In this document: piece by piece, positions 52,866-60,474 of the stretch
Layout of the letters: every line of letters begins with the position of its first letter
Position numbering within the stretch: the first letter of the stretch is position 1
Source of the DNA: an uncultured Ruminococcus sp.
Lineage (GTDB): Bacteria; Bacillota; Clostridia; UBA1212
Direction of reading: 5' to 3'
Assembly (NCBI GenBank): GCA_902792515.1
Contig: CADAZX010000002.1
Coordinates: 16,414 to 80,413, forward strand
DNA: 64,000 bases
Notes under the pieces: generated by a model
Databases searched by the model: none
What the model saw: only the letters and a program-made list of their open reading frames with translations
What the model was told of the DNA's origin: nothing
Position numbers and translations under genes: made by a program

Positions 52866-54230
52866 ATGCTCCAACGTAAAATCACAAAGCAAATTGAAGA
52901 GTTCTACAAGGACAACCCGAAAAAGGCGCTGATGATCATCGGCGCCCGTCAGGTCGGTAAGTCATATATAATCGAGCAGTTCGCCTCCGCGCACTACGAA
53001 AGTGTGATCAAAATTGATTTTATCGAGAATCCGGATTATATTCCGCTTTTCGAGAACGCGCAGGGTGCGGACGAGATTTTGCTGCGCCTTTCCGCGCTTT
53101 TCGGCGACCGGATGATACCGGGAAAAACGATGATATTCTTTGACGAGGTGCAGGAGTGCAAGGAACTGATCACGCAGATCAAGTACCTCGTGCAGGACGG
53201 CAACTATTCCTATATCCTCAGCGGGTCTCTGCTCGGAACCGTTTTCAAAGACATCATCTCCGCTCCGGTGGGATACATGGACATCATCACGATGTACCCG
53301 CTCGATTTTGAGGAATTTGCCTTGGCGAACAAAGTCGGCGCAAAAGTCATCGACGCGCTCCGTGGATCGTTTGAGAAGAAAAAGCCCGTGGACGCGTTTA
53401 TCCACGAGCGCATGACGGCGCTGTTCGAGCTTTACCTCATCGTCGGCGGTATGCCGGAGGCGGTCTCCACCTATCTGGAAACGAAGAACCTCCGCAAAGT
53501 CGCCGACGCGCAAAGCGCGATCATCCGCCTTTACAAGCGCGATATTTCAAAATACGACGAGAAAAACCGCCTCTACCTCAACGAGATCTTCGATCTGATC
53601 CCCAGCGAGCTGAACGCGAAAAATAAGCGCTTCATCCTGAAAAATCTCAACGAAAAGGCGCGGTTCGACAAGTATTACGACAGCTTTCTGTGGCTGAAAA
53701 ACGCCGGCGTCGCGCTCCCGGCGAACGTCGTGGACGAGCCGAGAGTACCGCTGCTGCTCTCCAAGTCGCAGAACCTTTTCAAACTGTTCTCGAACGACGT
53801 CGGCCTGCTCGCAGCGCAGTACGGCAATGAGATTCAACTCAAGATTCTGCAGCACGAAACGACGATCAACTTCGGTTCCATTTACGAAAACGTCGCCGCC
53901 GAGGAGCTGACCGCGCACGGATATACGCTCTATTACTACAACAGCAAAAAATTCGGCGAGCTTGATTTCGTTATTGAAGAGGACGGAAAGATCCTGCCGG
54001 TCGAGATCAAATCCGGCAAGGATTACTACCGCCACAACGCGATGGATAACGTGCTGAATCTGACGGATTACGGAATTGAAGAGGGCTACGTTTTCTGTAA
54101 CGGCAACGTCGAAACAGACGGCAAGGTCACCTACTTCCCGATTTATATGCTGATGTTCCTGCACAAAAAGGAACTTCCGAAAGAGATCCTGTTCAACACC
54201 GATTTTTCGGACCTGAACGACAAGGTATAA
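52866..54230 (+). CDS. AAA ATPase with C-terminal DUF4143 domain
   Basis: A 454-residue protein. The ATPase part has Walker A MIIGARQVGKSYIIEQFA (residues about 23-40), Walker B MIFFDEVQECKELI and sensor YILSGSLLG; the MYPLDFEEFA block is diagnostic for this group. The C-terminal DUF4143 domain has a nuclease-like pattern FGELDFVIEEDGKILPVEIK (D-x-E-x-K-like). Members are common in anaerobes, frequently in accessory regions; their function is unknown. GGGAGG precedes the ATG by eight bases. Confidence 0.88.
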   Translation: MLQRKITKQIEEFYKDNPKKALMIIGARQVGKSYIIEQFASAHYESVIKIDFIENPDYIPLFENAQGADEILLRLSALFGDRMIPGKTMIFFDEVQECKELITQIKYLVQDGNYSYILSGSLLGTVFKDIISAPVGYMDIITMYPLDFEEFALANKVGAKVIDALRGSFEKKKPVDAFIHERMTALFELYLIVGGMPEAVSTYLETKNLRKVADAQSAIIRLYKRDISKYDEKNRLYLNEIFDLIPSELNAKNKRFILKNLNEKARFDKYYDSFLWLKNAGVALPANVVDEPRVPLLLSKSQNLFKLFSNDVGLLAAQYGNEIQLKILQHETTINFGSIYENVAAEELTAHGYTLYYYNSKKFGELDFVIEEDGKILPVEIKSGKDYYRHNAMDNVLNLTDYGIEEGYVFCNGNVETDGKVTYFPIYMLMFLHKKELPKEILFNTDFSDLNDKV

Positions 54231-54331
54231 AACCGCTTCGATTCGAACCCCCCACAGGTTGGTCCTAATGCCCGACGCTCGAAAACAGAGCGTTTTTAAC
54301 ACCTTTCGGGGGTTCGAATAACACGGTTTTA
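54230..54331. terminator. Nested inverted repeats after the DUF4143 gene
   Basis: Three nested stems: AAAACCG (54230-54236) with CGGTTTT (54325-54331); ATTCGAACCCCC (54242-54253) with GGGGGTTCGAAT (54309-54320); and, in the loop, ACGCTC (54276-54281) with GAGCGT (54289-54294) followed by five T. The inner stem is a terminator. The outer arms are unusual and could form a cruciform. Confidence 0.65.
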
Positions 54332-54437
54332 GCATTTTATCTTTTCCTATAATCCCACAAAAGCGGACATAAACTCCATGCATTTTAGTTCTTAACGCTC
54401 AAAATTGAAAATTTTTTGCAAATATAGTCGTTAGTGC

Positions 54438-54466
54438 TTGACAAATGAGCCTTTCATGTGTATAAT
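54438..54466 (+). promoter_or_regulatory. Promoter of the RloA/RloB pair
   Basis: Perfect TTGACA, 17 bases, TATAAT, about 33 bases before the start. Confidence 0.9.
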
Positions 54467-54499
54467 AACTATGAATCCAATCGGAAGGAGGTTGTAACG

Positions 54500-55801
54500 A
54501 TGCTGATAAATTTTAGATTTCAAAATTGCCGTTCTTTTTTGGACGAGGCAAATCTTTCGATGCAGGCAACGTCGGACACAACAAAATCAGAGATTAATAC
54601 TTTCTTCGCAAGTGAAAATGTTCTTCCCAAAGGTGAAAACGAGCTTCTTAAATCCTCCGTGATTTTTGGGGGTAATGCGTCAGGAAAATCTAACATCATC
54701 AAAGCTTTTGCGTATATGGTAAACGTAGTCAGACTTTCGGCAGCTCAAATACCGATTGTATCGGGGAATGAGCATTACGCTTTCAATCTCGAGGCAAACA
54801 AAGCTCCAAGTATTTACGAAGTTGAGATCATTCAAAACAGCGTATACTATAAATACGGTTTTGAGCTGCTTCAGGGAAAAGTTTTGAAGGAGTGGCTTTA
54901 CAAGCGAGAAGAGCGACTGACTAAAGTCTTTGAGCGCAATGGATCAAAACTTGATATTATGGGTGTTTCCGCTCAAGCAATCAATCTGATCAAGATCCCT
55001 GATGCCACATTGTTTTTATCCAGCGGAAACAACTTCAATCTTCCTATCAACCGCTATCTTTCGGATGTAATGGCCTGGTTTGCAAACGTTCTGATCGTTT
55101 TTGAAAATGCAGCCAACGCTCTAGATATCTATACCATTGAAAATGGAAAATACAAAGAAAAGGCGCTTGAGATCCTGAAAAGAGCTGACATTGGAATAAC
55201 GGATTTTACCGTTGTTAAAGACAAAGTCGCCAGTGTAACAAATCCTCAGGATGTGTTAAATCTGAATACTCAAATTCAGATCAACCCCACCCTTTTATCC
55301 GGACAGTTCAAAGCAGAAAACGAAAGCCTGTATCATATAGACGTTCGCACCGATTTCAACGTTTATGACAACGATAATAATGTTGTCGGGACTAAAAACG
55401 TTATGCTTTTCAAAGAAAACGGATTTAACTCAGAGGGTACGGTGCGCTTGCTTTGCTATATGGGTTGGATTCTTGCCGCGCTCGATCAAGGAAGAACGAT
55501 TTTTATAGATGAGATTGATTCCAAACTTCATTTTCTTGTGGCTGACTATATTATCGGAATGTTCAATTCCATTGAAGACAATCCCAAAAACGCTCAACTG
55601 ATATGTACAGCACACAATGTTCTCCTTATGGACGATGGCATGAGAAGAGATCAGATCTATTTTACAAGTAAAGACAGTCAAGGCAGGAGTACACTTGTTT
55701 CGCTTGCCGACTTTAACGGTGTACGGAAGAATGATCTTTTCAGCAAACGATATCTTGCCGGATTCTATGCTTCCTTACCGGATCTCTCTACAATTGAATG
55801 A
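54500..55801 (+). CDS. RloA-like AAA15 family ATPase (AbiLi-type)
   Basis: A 433-residue ABC-type ATPase. N-terminal MLINFRFQNCRSFLDEANLS (SMC/RecF-like start), Walker A VIFGGNASGKSNIIKAF (about residues 53-69), a long inserted region, and C-terminal signature-like FNSEGTVRLLCYMGWILAAL, Walker B TIFIDEIDSKLH and LICTAHNVLLMDD. It is directly followed by an RloB-like gene, the arrangement of RloAB and the AbiL phage-abortive system (Abi L i/ii). GGAAGGAGG lies six to seven bases before the ATG 54500. Base composition is clearly AT-richer than flanking genes, which fits horizontal transfer. Confidence 0.85.
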   Translation: MLINFRFQNCRSFLDEANLSMQATSDTTKSEINTFFASENVLPKGENELLKSSVIFGGNASGKSNIIKAFAYMVNVVRLSAAQIPIVSGNEHYAFNLEANKAPSIYEVEIIQNSVYYKYGFELLQGKVLKEWLYKREERLTKVFERNGSKLDIMGVSAQAINLIKIPDATLFLSSGNNFNLPINRYLSDVMAWFANVLIVFENAANALDIYTIENGKYKEKALEILKRADIGITDFTVVKDKVASVTNPQDVLNLNTQIQINPTLLSGQFKAENESLYHIDVRTDFNVYDNDNNVVGTKNVMLFKENGFNSEGTVRLLCYMGWILAALDQGRTIFIDEIDSKLHFLVADYIIGMFNSIEDNPKNAQLICTAHNVLLMDDGMRRDQIYFTSKDSQGRSTLVSLADFNGVRKNDLFSKRYLAGFYASLPDLSTIE

Positions 55802-55813
55802 GAGGTGAACGGT

Positions 55814-56431
55814 ATGGCGAGAAAAACAAAAAAGATTCCGGTCAGAGATGAGTTTCTAATCGTGACAAACGGCAAGAGAAGCGAAAAGGACTATTTTGAG
55901 ATTCTTCGTAATAAGATAAAGTCGATTTATAAAATCAAAGTCAAATTTATCAACGGAGATCCGGGTGCCGTCGTTGACTTTGCGATGAAAGAGAAAAGCA
56001 AATCAAATCGAGTTTGGTGCGCTTTCGACAAAGATGAGTTTTCAAGCGATTCAATCTATCACGCAATTGCGGTTGCAAGAAAAAACCATGTTGGTGTCGC
56101 ATTTTCCAACGCCGCTTTCGAAGTATGGCTGATTGATCACTTCTGTTGCTTTGATGCAGAGAAAAGCGCCCCTGAATTGGTTGACATTCTTGATGATCTT
56201 TTGAAAAAAGAGGGTTACGAAAAAGGATATTCAAAAAATGATATAGAACTGATTAAAACCGTTTTAATTCCTCGTTTACGAGACGCGCTTGAGAACGCTG
56301 ATATCGCTTACCAAAAAAGGGTAGCTTACTACAAAATGACAGGTGCGCCGACAAACACTCTGCCGGTATGCAGTTGGAACTCATACACAGATGTCCATAA
56401 ACTCATCGCCGCGCTAAAAGCAGATATTTAA
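55814..56431 (+). CDS. RloB-like TOPRIM-fold protein (AbiLii-type)
   Basis: A 205-residue protein of the RloB family. The N-terminal TOPRIM-like strand reads FLIVTNGKRSEKDYFEIL; in typical members the first position after the Cys/Thr is Glu (CEGxxTE), here Asn, while the second Glu (E24) is kept. The Asp pair region is NRVWCAFDKDEFSS (DxD motif), followed by NAAFEVWLIDHF (conserved FExW(L/F)). It is likely the effector nuclease of the RloA-RloB pair. The RBS AGAGGTGA supports ATG 55814; it follows RloA by 12 bases. Confidence 0.82.
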   Translation: MARKTKKIPVRDEFLIVTNGKRSEKDYFEILRNKIKSIYKIKVKFINGDPGAVVDFAMKEKSKSNRVWCAFDKDEFSSDSIYHAIAVARKNHVGVAFSNAAFEVWLIDHFCCFDAEKSAPELVDILDDLLKKEGYEKGYSKNDIELIKTVLIPRLRDALENADIAYQKRVAYYKMTGAPTNTLPVCSWNSYTDVHKLIAALKADI

Positions 56432-56665
56432 ATTCAAAACAAAGATTACGAAGCATCGTCCTTTTAATTGGAGAGTCAATCTGCCCGTTATGGTTGAAAA
56501 GTCATCAAAATAAGAAGGAAATATCTCCGGATATTGCAGCGTAACAAGTGGGGAAATAAAAGGGGGCAAAGTTGGGCCAAAACCCCTATCTACTGATGAT
56601 TGCTGTCCCCCAAAAACTTTGCCTAAAAATGCCCCTCTTGCAGCAGTATCCGGCTCAAAAACGTG

Positions 56666-56700
56666 ACGCCCGGCAGAAATTTCTCTCTACCGGGCGTTTT
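56666..56700 (+). terminator. Terminator downstream of RloB
   Basis: ACGCCCGG and CCGGGCGT form an eight-base stem followed by TTTT, 235 bases after the RloB stop. Confidence 0.7.
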
Positions 56701-56702
56701 CA

Positions 56703-57028
56703 GGAAATGAATACCTCAACTATGAGGTCTTCCCACTGCTTTTGCCTCAAAATATGGCCGTTTTTAGTCCGAAAAGCCTTCGCGCGGTCGTAATCTATGA
56801 CAAAAGTGAAGTAAAGCTTATTCCCCGATTGATCGGATAGCAGCCTGAGTTCTTGTTTTCGCTGAAGGTTGTGGACTGACGCAAAACGCCGCCGGAAAAA
56901 TGATTGATATGCTTGTTTCGAAAAAGCAAAAGCTTCTTGATATGTGCGCATTGTCTCTGCTCCCGGAAGAAATGAAGATCCGGTTTTCAGAGCTCATCGA
57001 AGCACGTATAAACACCCTGCTTGCCTGA
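56703..57028 (+). pseudogene. Remnant of an unknown gene, fragmented frames
   Basis: One plus-strand frame reads NEYLNYEVFPLLLPQNMAVF and on to SEVKLIPRLIG before a stop near 56842; another frame then reads QNAAGKMIDMLVSKKQKLLD and continues as CALSLLPEEMKIRFSELIEA to a stop at about 57026. Both look like protein (charged helices, few rare codons) but are broken by stops or frameshifts, so this is probably a decayed gene. The region 56432-57209 has no intact gene of believable length. A minus-strand alternative of 83 residues (56700-56951) is less convincing. Confidence 0.3.
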
Positions 57029-57209
57029 ACAACAGTATTCACTTTTCCCTTTCCGGCACGCCGGAAAAACGCCGGACACGGTCGATAATAAAGTATTTTT
57101 TGACAATCGCGCAAAATGAAACTATAATAAAGACATCAAAACGGACGCGGGCAAACGGTTTCAGACTGCCGGCGCGGTTTGAGAGATATAAACGGGCTAC
57201 GGAGACGCG

Positions 57210-59663
57210 ATGAAGAGAGTTTTGAAAACCGGAAAAAAAGAATACGTTGCGGCGATTTGCGCGGTTCTTGCGGCCGCGTTGCTTTTGTGCGCCGTGCTGC
57301 CCGTAAATACCGCGTTCGCGACCGAGCCCGGCGATACCGGGGAGACCGTTTTCGAGACGGCGGCGACGGAAACCGATAATCCGGGAGAGACCGGGGATCC
57401 GGAGGGAACTGCCGGCGAGACGGGGCTTCCGGCCGAAGTGCCCACGGAGACGCCCGCGCCGACGCAGGTTCCGGACTACGCGGAGGACGGCACGAAGTAC
57501 CTTCACTGCGGCGAGGCCGGCAACCCGTCCGTAACGCTCGACGGCGTCTGGACCGCCGAAAAAATAACGAAAGAACAATACGTTTCCTACGCGGGCGAAC
57601 CGGCGTCGGCGGGAAGGCTCTTCCTTGTGCCCGGGTACGACCAAACGGGCGCGGAGGCACTCCTCCTCGAAAAAACGTTTTACGTCGACGGTTTCGACCC
57701 GGAGACGAAGAGCGTTCTCCTGAACGTTTCGAGAATGCTTCACGACGCGAAAATCTTCGTCAACGGAGAGCTCGCGGCGACGCTCAATTTTTCCTATATG
57801 GCGCGAAAAATCGACATTTCCGCGTTTGTACGGGACGGCGAGAACTCGCTGAGAATCGTTTTGAGGAGAGGCGACTTTTCGGCCTACGAAACCGATACCG
57901 GCGCCGGCATTGCGGGCTCGGTGACGCTTGAGTGCGCCGGCGAAATAAGGTTCGGCAGGGTGCTTGTCATTCCCGACACCGAACTCGGAACGGTCGTTTT
58001 CAGAACCGAGATTTACGCGGACGCCGGGACGGCCGACGACAGACTCGAGGTCAACGTTTTTGAGATCGGTGTCGCAGAAAACGGAGAGTTCGCGATGCAC
58101 AACGGAGTCGGCACGGACGCGGTGGTCTTCAGACCGGACGGCAGGCTGTCAAAATACGTTTTCGACCTGAAGGTCAGGCTGAGAGGCTTTGACGCAGGCT
58201 GCATGTGGACGCCCGCGAACCCGTTCCTGTACGAGGCACGGATCACGATCGCGGGGATAACATATACGCAGATCTTCGGTATGAGAACGGTCGGAGTCGA
58301 CGAGGACGGCGGCAAGCTGACGATCAACGGAAGCCCGGTCTTTATCGCGGGAATCACCGTCGACGAAAATACCGCGCTCAGGGAGACGCTTCTCGGAAGG
58401 AGCGGCATCGAGGCGTTTTTCGACGAACTGAAGGGCCTCGGAATCAACACGGTCAAAGGCGCGGGGACGGTTTTCCCGGCGGGATGGTATGAAGTGGCCG
58501 ACGAAAAGGGCATGCTTCTCGTGTCTGAATTTCCGCTCGGCATGAGCGAACAGGGCGGCGCGTCGGCGGCCGTTTACGACGCGGAAATTTCGGCGCTGGT
58601 GAACGAGCTGTCAAACTATGCGTCGGCGGTTTACTGGGATCTTTGCGGAGAGGCCGCGGAGGTGCCCGGAATTCGCGGCGCGGCGACGGGAGCGCTTCAG
58701 GCGGATCCTCAGACGAGACCCGTTTCGACAGGCATTTCGCAGCCGTACGACGGAAATTCCGTGATGGAGTGCGACGTTTCGCTTCTCGGAAACGCCGACG
58801 GCACGTTCCCGAAGGACCTGACGGCGGAAGCGCCTCTTCTCCACACAATAAAGGAACTCTCCTGGAGCATCAAAAACACACCGGGTGCGAGAATTATTAC
58901 ATCGCTTCTGGACTTCATAGCCGTCAACACGGACGGAACTCCCGTCGACGCGCACTCGGCCGAATGGTGGGAAACTACGCTCGAGATACTCGTTTCCGAC
59001 AACGTTTACGACGCCTACGACGAGATCCTCTGCGAAATGATAGAGTACTGGCGCACTTCCGGAAAATACGGCGGCATCATTCTGCCTCTCCACGTGGTCA
59101 GGAAGGGCATGTCTGACGATTTCGAAAACGGCGGCTCTTTCTTTGAGCAGTCGTTCGGAAGGATGCTTGAGAGCGCGTTCGCGCCAGCCGGCGTCAACAT
59201 TGAAATGTACGACATCACGAGCGGTCGCGGACAGGCGCACGCCATCGACGTCGCGGTCAACAATTCGCTCCCGGAGGACCTCGGAACCGTCGAAGTCACG
59301 CTTACGCTGACGGTCGGAACCACGGTGCTCTACGAGGAGACGAAGCAGTACGACTCGCTCAAAAAGTTCGGCACTGCCGGCAGGGACATCATGCGGCGTG
59401 AATTTTCGTTCGAGATGCCCAAGAGCATTCACGACGGCACGCAGGTCACGCTGACGGCGAAAATCGTTTCGGGCGGGAAGGCCGCGAGCAGCACCAGAAG
59501 CGCGTTCGTTTCCGGCGGCGCGACGTACGAGGAGCCCTATTCCATGACCGCGGTCACGGCAGTTCTGATCGGCGCGGGCATTCTGATCCTCGGTGCGATA
59601 GTTATCGCGATGCTGCAGGCGCGTCATTTTAATCAGAAAGGCAAGAAGACGGCGCGAAAATGA
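57210..59663 (+). CDS. GH2-like membrane-anchored protein, catalytic motif altered
   Basis: An 817-residue surface protein: signal/anchor helix (YVAAICAVLAAALLLCAVLP), acidic Thr/Glu-rich linker (45-90), then a glycoside hydrolase 2-type jelly roll and immunoglobulin-like region (LDGVWTAEKITKEQY; KIFVNGELAATLNFSYMARK; DISAFVRDGENSLRIVLRRG), a TIM-barrel-like part (KLTINGSPVFIAGITVDENT), and a C-terminal helix (ILILGAIVIAMLQARHFNQK). The GH2 acid/base WSxGNE is VYWDLCGEAAEV, keeping only Glu, and no clear second catalytic Glu is visible. It may be a binding protein or an altered enzyme. It overlaps the HAD gene by four bases. Confidence 0.7.
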   Translation: MKRVLKTGKKEYVAAICAVLAAALLLCAVLPVNTAFATEPGDTGETVFETAATETDNPGETGDPEGTAGETGLPAEVPTETPAPTQVPDYAEDGTKYLHCGEAGNPSVTLDGVWTAEKITKEQYVSYAGEPASAGRLFLVPGYDQTGAEALLLEKTFYVDGFDPETKSVLLNVSRMLHDAKIFVNGELAATLNFSYMARKIDISAFVRDGENSLRIVLRRGDFSAYETDTGAGIAGSVTLECAGEIRFGRVLVIPDTELGTVVFRTEIYADAGTADDRLEVNVFEIGVAENGEFAMHNGVGTDAVVFRPDGRLSKYVFDLKVRLRGFDAGCMWTPANPFLYEARITIAGITYTQIFGMRTVGVDEDGGKLTINGSPVFIAGITVDENTALRETLLGRSGIEAFFDELKGLGINTVKGAGTVFPAGWYEVADEKGMLLVSEFPLGMSEQGGASAAVYDAEISALVNELSNYASAVYWDLCGEAAEVPGIRGAATGALQADPQTRPVSTGISQPYDGNSVMECDVSLLGNADGTFPKDLTAEAPLLHTIKELSWSIKNTPGARIITSLLDFIAVNTDGTPVDAHSAEWWETTLEILVSDNVYDAYDEILCEMIEYWRTSGKYGGIILPLHVVRKGMSDDFENGGSFFEQSFGRMLESAFAPAGVNIEMYDITSGRGQAHAIDVAVNNSLPEDLGTVEVTLTLTVGTTVLYEETKQYDSLKKFGTAGRDIMRREFSFEMPKSIHDGTQVTLTAKIVSGGKAASSTRSAFVSGGATYEEPYSMTAVTAVLIGAGILILGAIVIAMLQARHFNQKGKKTARK

Positions 59664-60316
59664 AGTACGTTTTATTCGACCTTGACGGAACACTCACCGA
59701 CCCGGGCCTCGGCATCACCAACTCGGTCATGCACGCGCTCGACCGCTTCGGCATCGAAAAGCCCCCGCGGGAGGAGCTCTACTGCTTCATCGGGCCGCCG
59801 CTGACCGACTCTTTCAACAAAAAATTCGGGATCCCGGTCGAAAGAGCGCCCGAGGCGATCGGCTATTTCCGCGAGTACTTCGCCGAAAAGGGCATTCTCG
59901 AAAACGAGATCTACCCCGGCATTCCGGAGCTCCTCAAGGCGCTCCACGAAAAAGGCGACAAGGTCGTGCTGGCGACCGCCAAGCCGCTCAGGTTCGCGAA
60001 GAGGATCCTCGACTATTTTGACATCGCGAAGTGGTTCGACTACGTCGCCGGCAACGACATGGCCGAGACGTATATGAAAAAAAGCGACCTGTTGAGGGAC
60101 ATTTTCGCCGCGCTCGGACTCGGGGAAAACGACCTCGCGGACTGCCTGATGGTCGGCGACCGCAACCACGACGTTGACGGCGCGCACGAGGCGGGAATTA
60201 AAGCGGTGGGCGTTTTGTACGGCTACGGAGGCAGGGACGAGCTCGAGGCTGCCGGTGCCGACTTTATTGCGGACGACGTGGACGGACTCGCGAAGCTGCT
60301 TCTCGCGGCGGACTGA
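59660..60316 (+). CDS. HAD-superfamily phosphatase (phosphoglycolate-phosphatase-like)
   Basis: A 218-residue HAD hydrolase with motif I FDLDGTLTDPGLGITNSVMH, cap domain with FIGPPLTDSFNKKFGI, motif II VLATAKPLRFAKRIL, Lys in MKKSDLLRDIF and motif IV CLMVGDRNHDVDGAHEAGIK. The acceptor Asp and general-base Asp are both kept. Members hydrolyse phosphoglycolate, pyrophosphate or sugar phosphates. Here the context is sugar metabolism. It overlaps the GH2-like gene (ATGA), so they are co-translated. Confidence 0.88.
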   Translation: MKYVLFDLDGTLTDPGLGITNSVMHALDRFGIEKPPREELYCFIGPPLTDSFNKKFGIPVERAPEAIGYFREYFAEKGILENEIYPGIPELLKALHEKGDKVVLATAKPLRFAKRILDYFDIAKWFDYVAGNDMAETYMKKSDLLRDIFAALGLGENDLADCLMVGDRNHDVDGAHEAGIKAVGVLYGYGGRDELEAAGADFIADDVDGLAKLLLAAD

Positions 60317-60437
60317 GCCGGGACAAATGCGGACTGAGCCGGCATAAATTCGGACCGGCCCGGGACAAATCCGGACTGAGCCGGCATAAATTCGGACCGG
60401 TCCGGGACAAATCCGGACTGAGCCGGCATATTTCAGA
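60312..60437. repeat. 42-bp direct repeats between the HAD and alpha-galactosidase genes
   Basis: About three copies of a unit CCGGACTGAGCCGGCATAAA followed by TTCGGACCGGYCCGGGACAA lie between 60312 and 60437; half-units alternate GACTGAGCCGG and GGACCGG. Noncoding. Confidence 0.85.
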
Positions 60438-60474
60438 AAGACATTTCATATTATTTTAATCGGGGGAAAAGCAA

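Noticed and set aside
54300..54335. tRNA 3' end (GGGGGTTCGAAT)
   Set aside because: No acceptor, D or anticodon arms can be built around it; the sequence is one arm of an inverted repeat.
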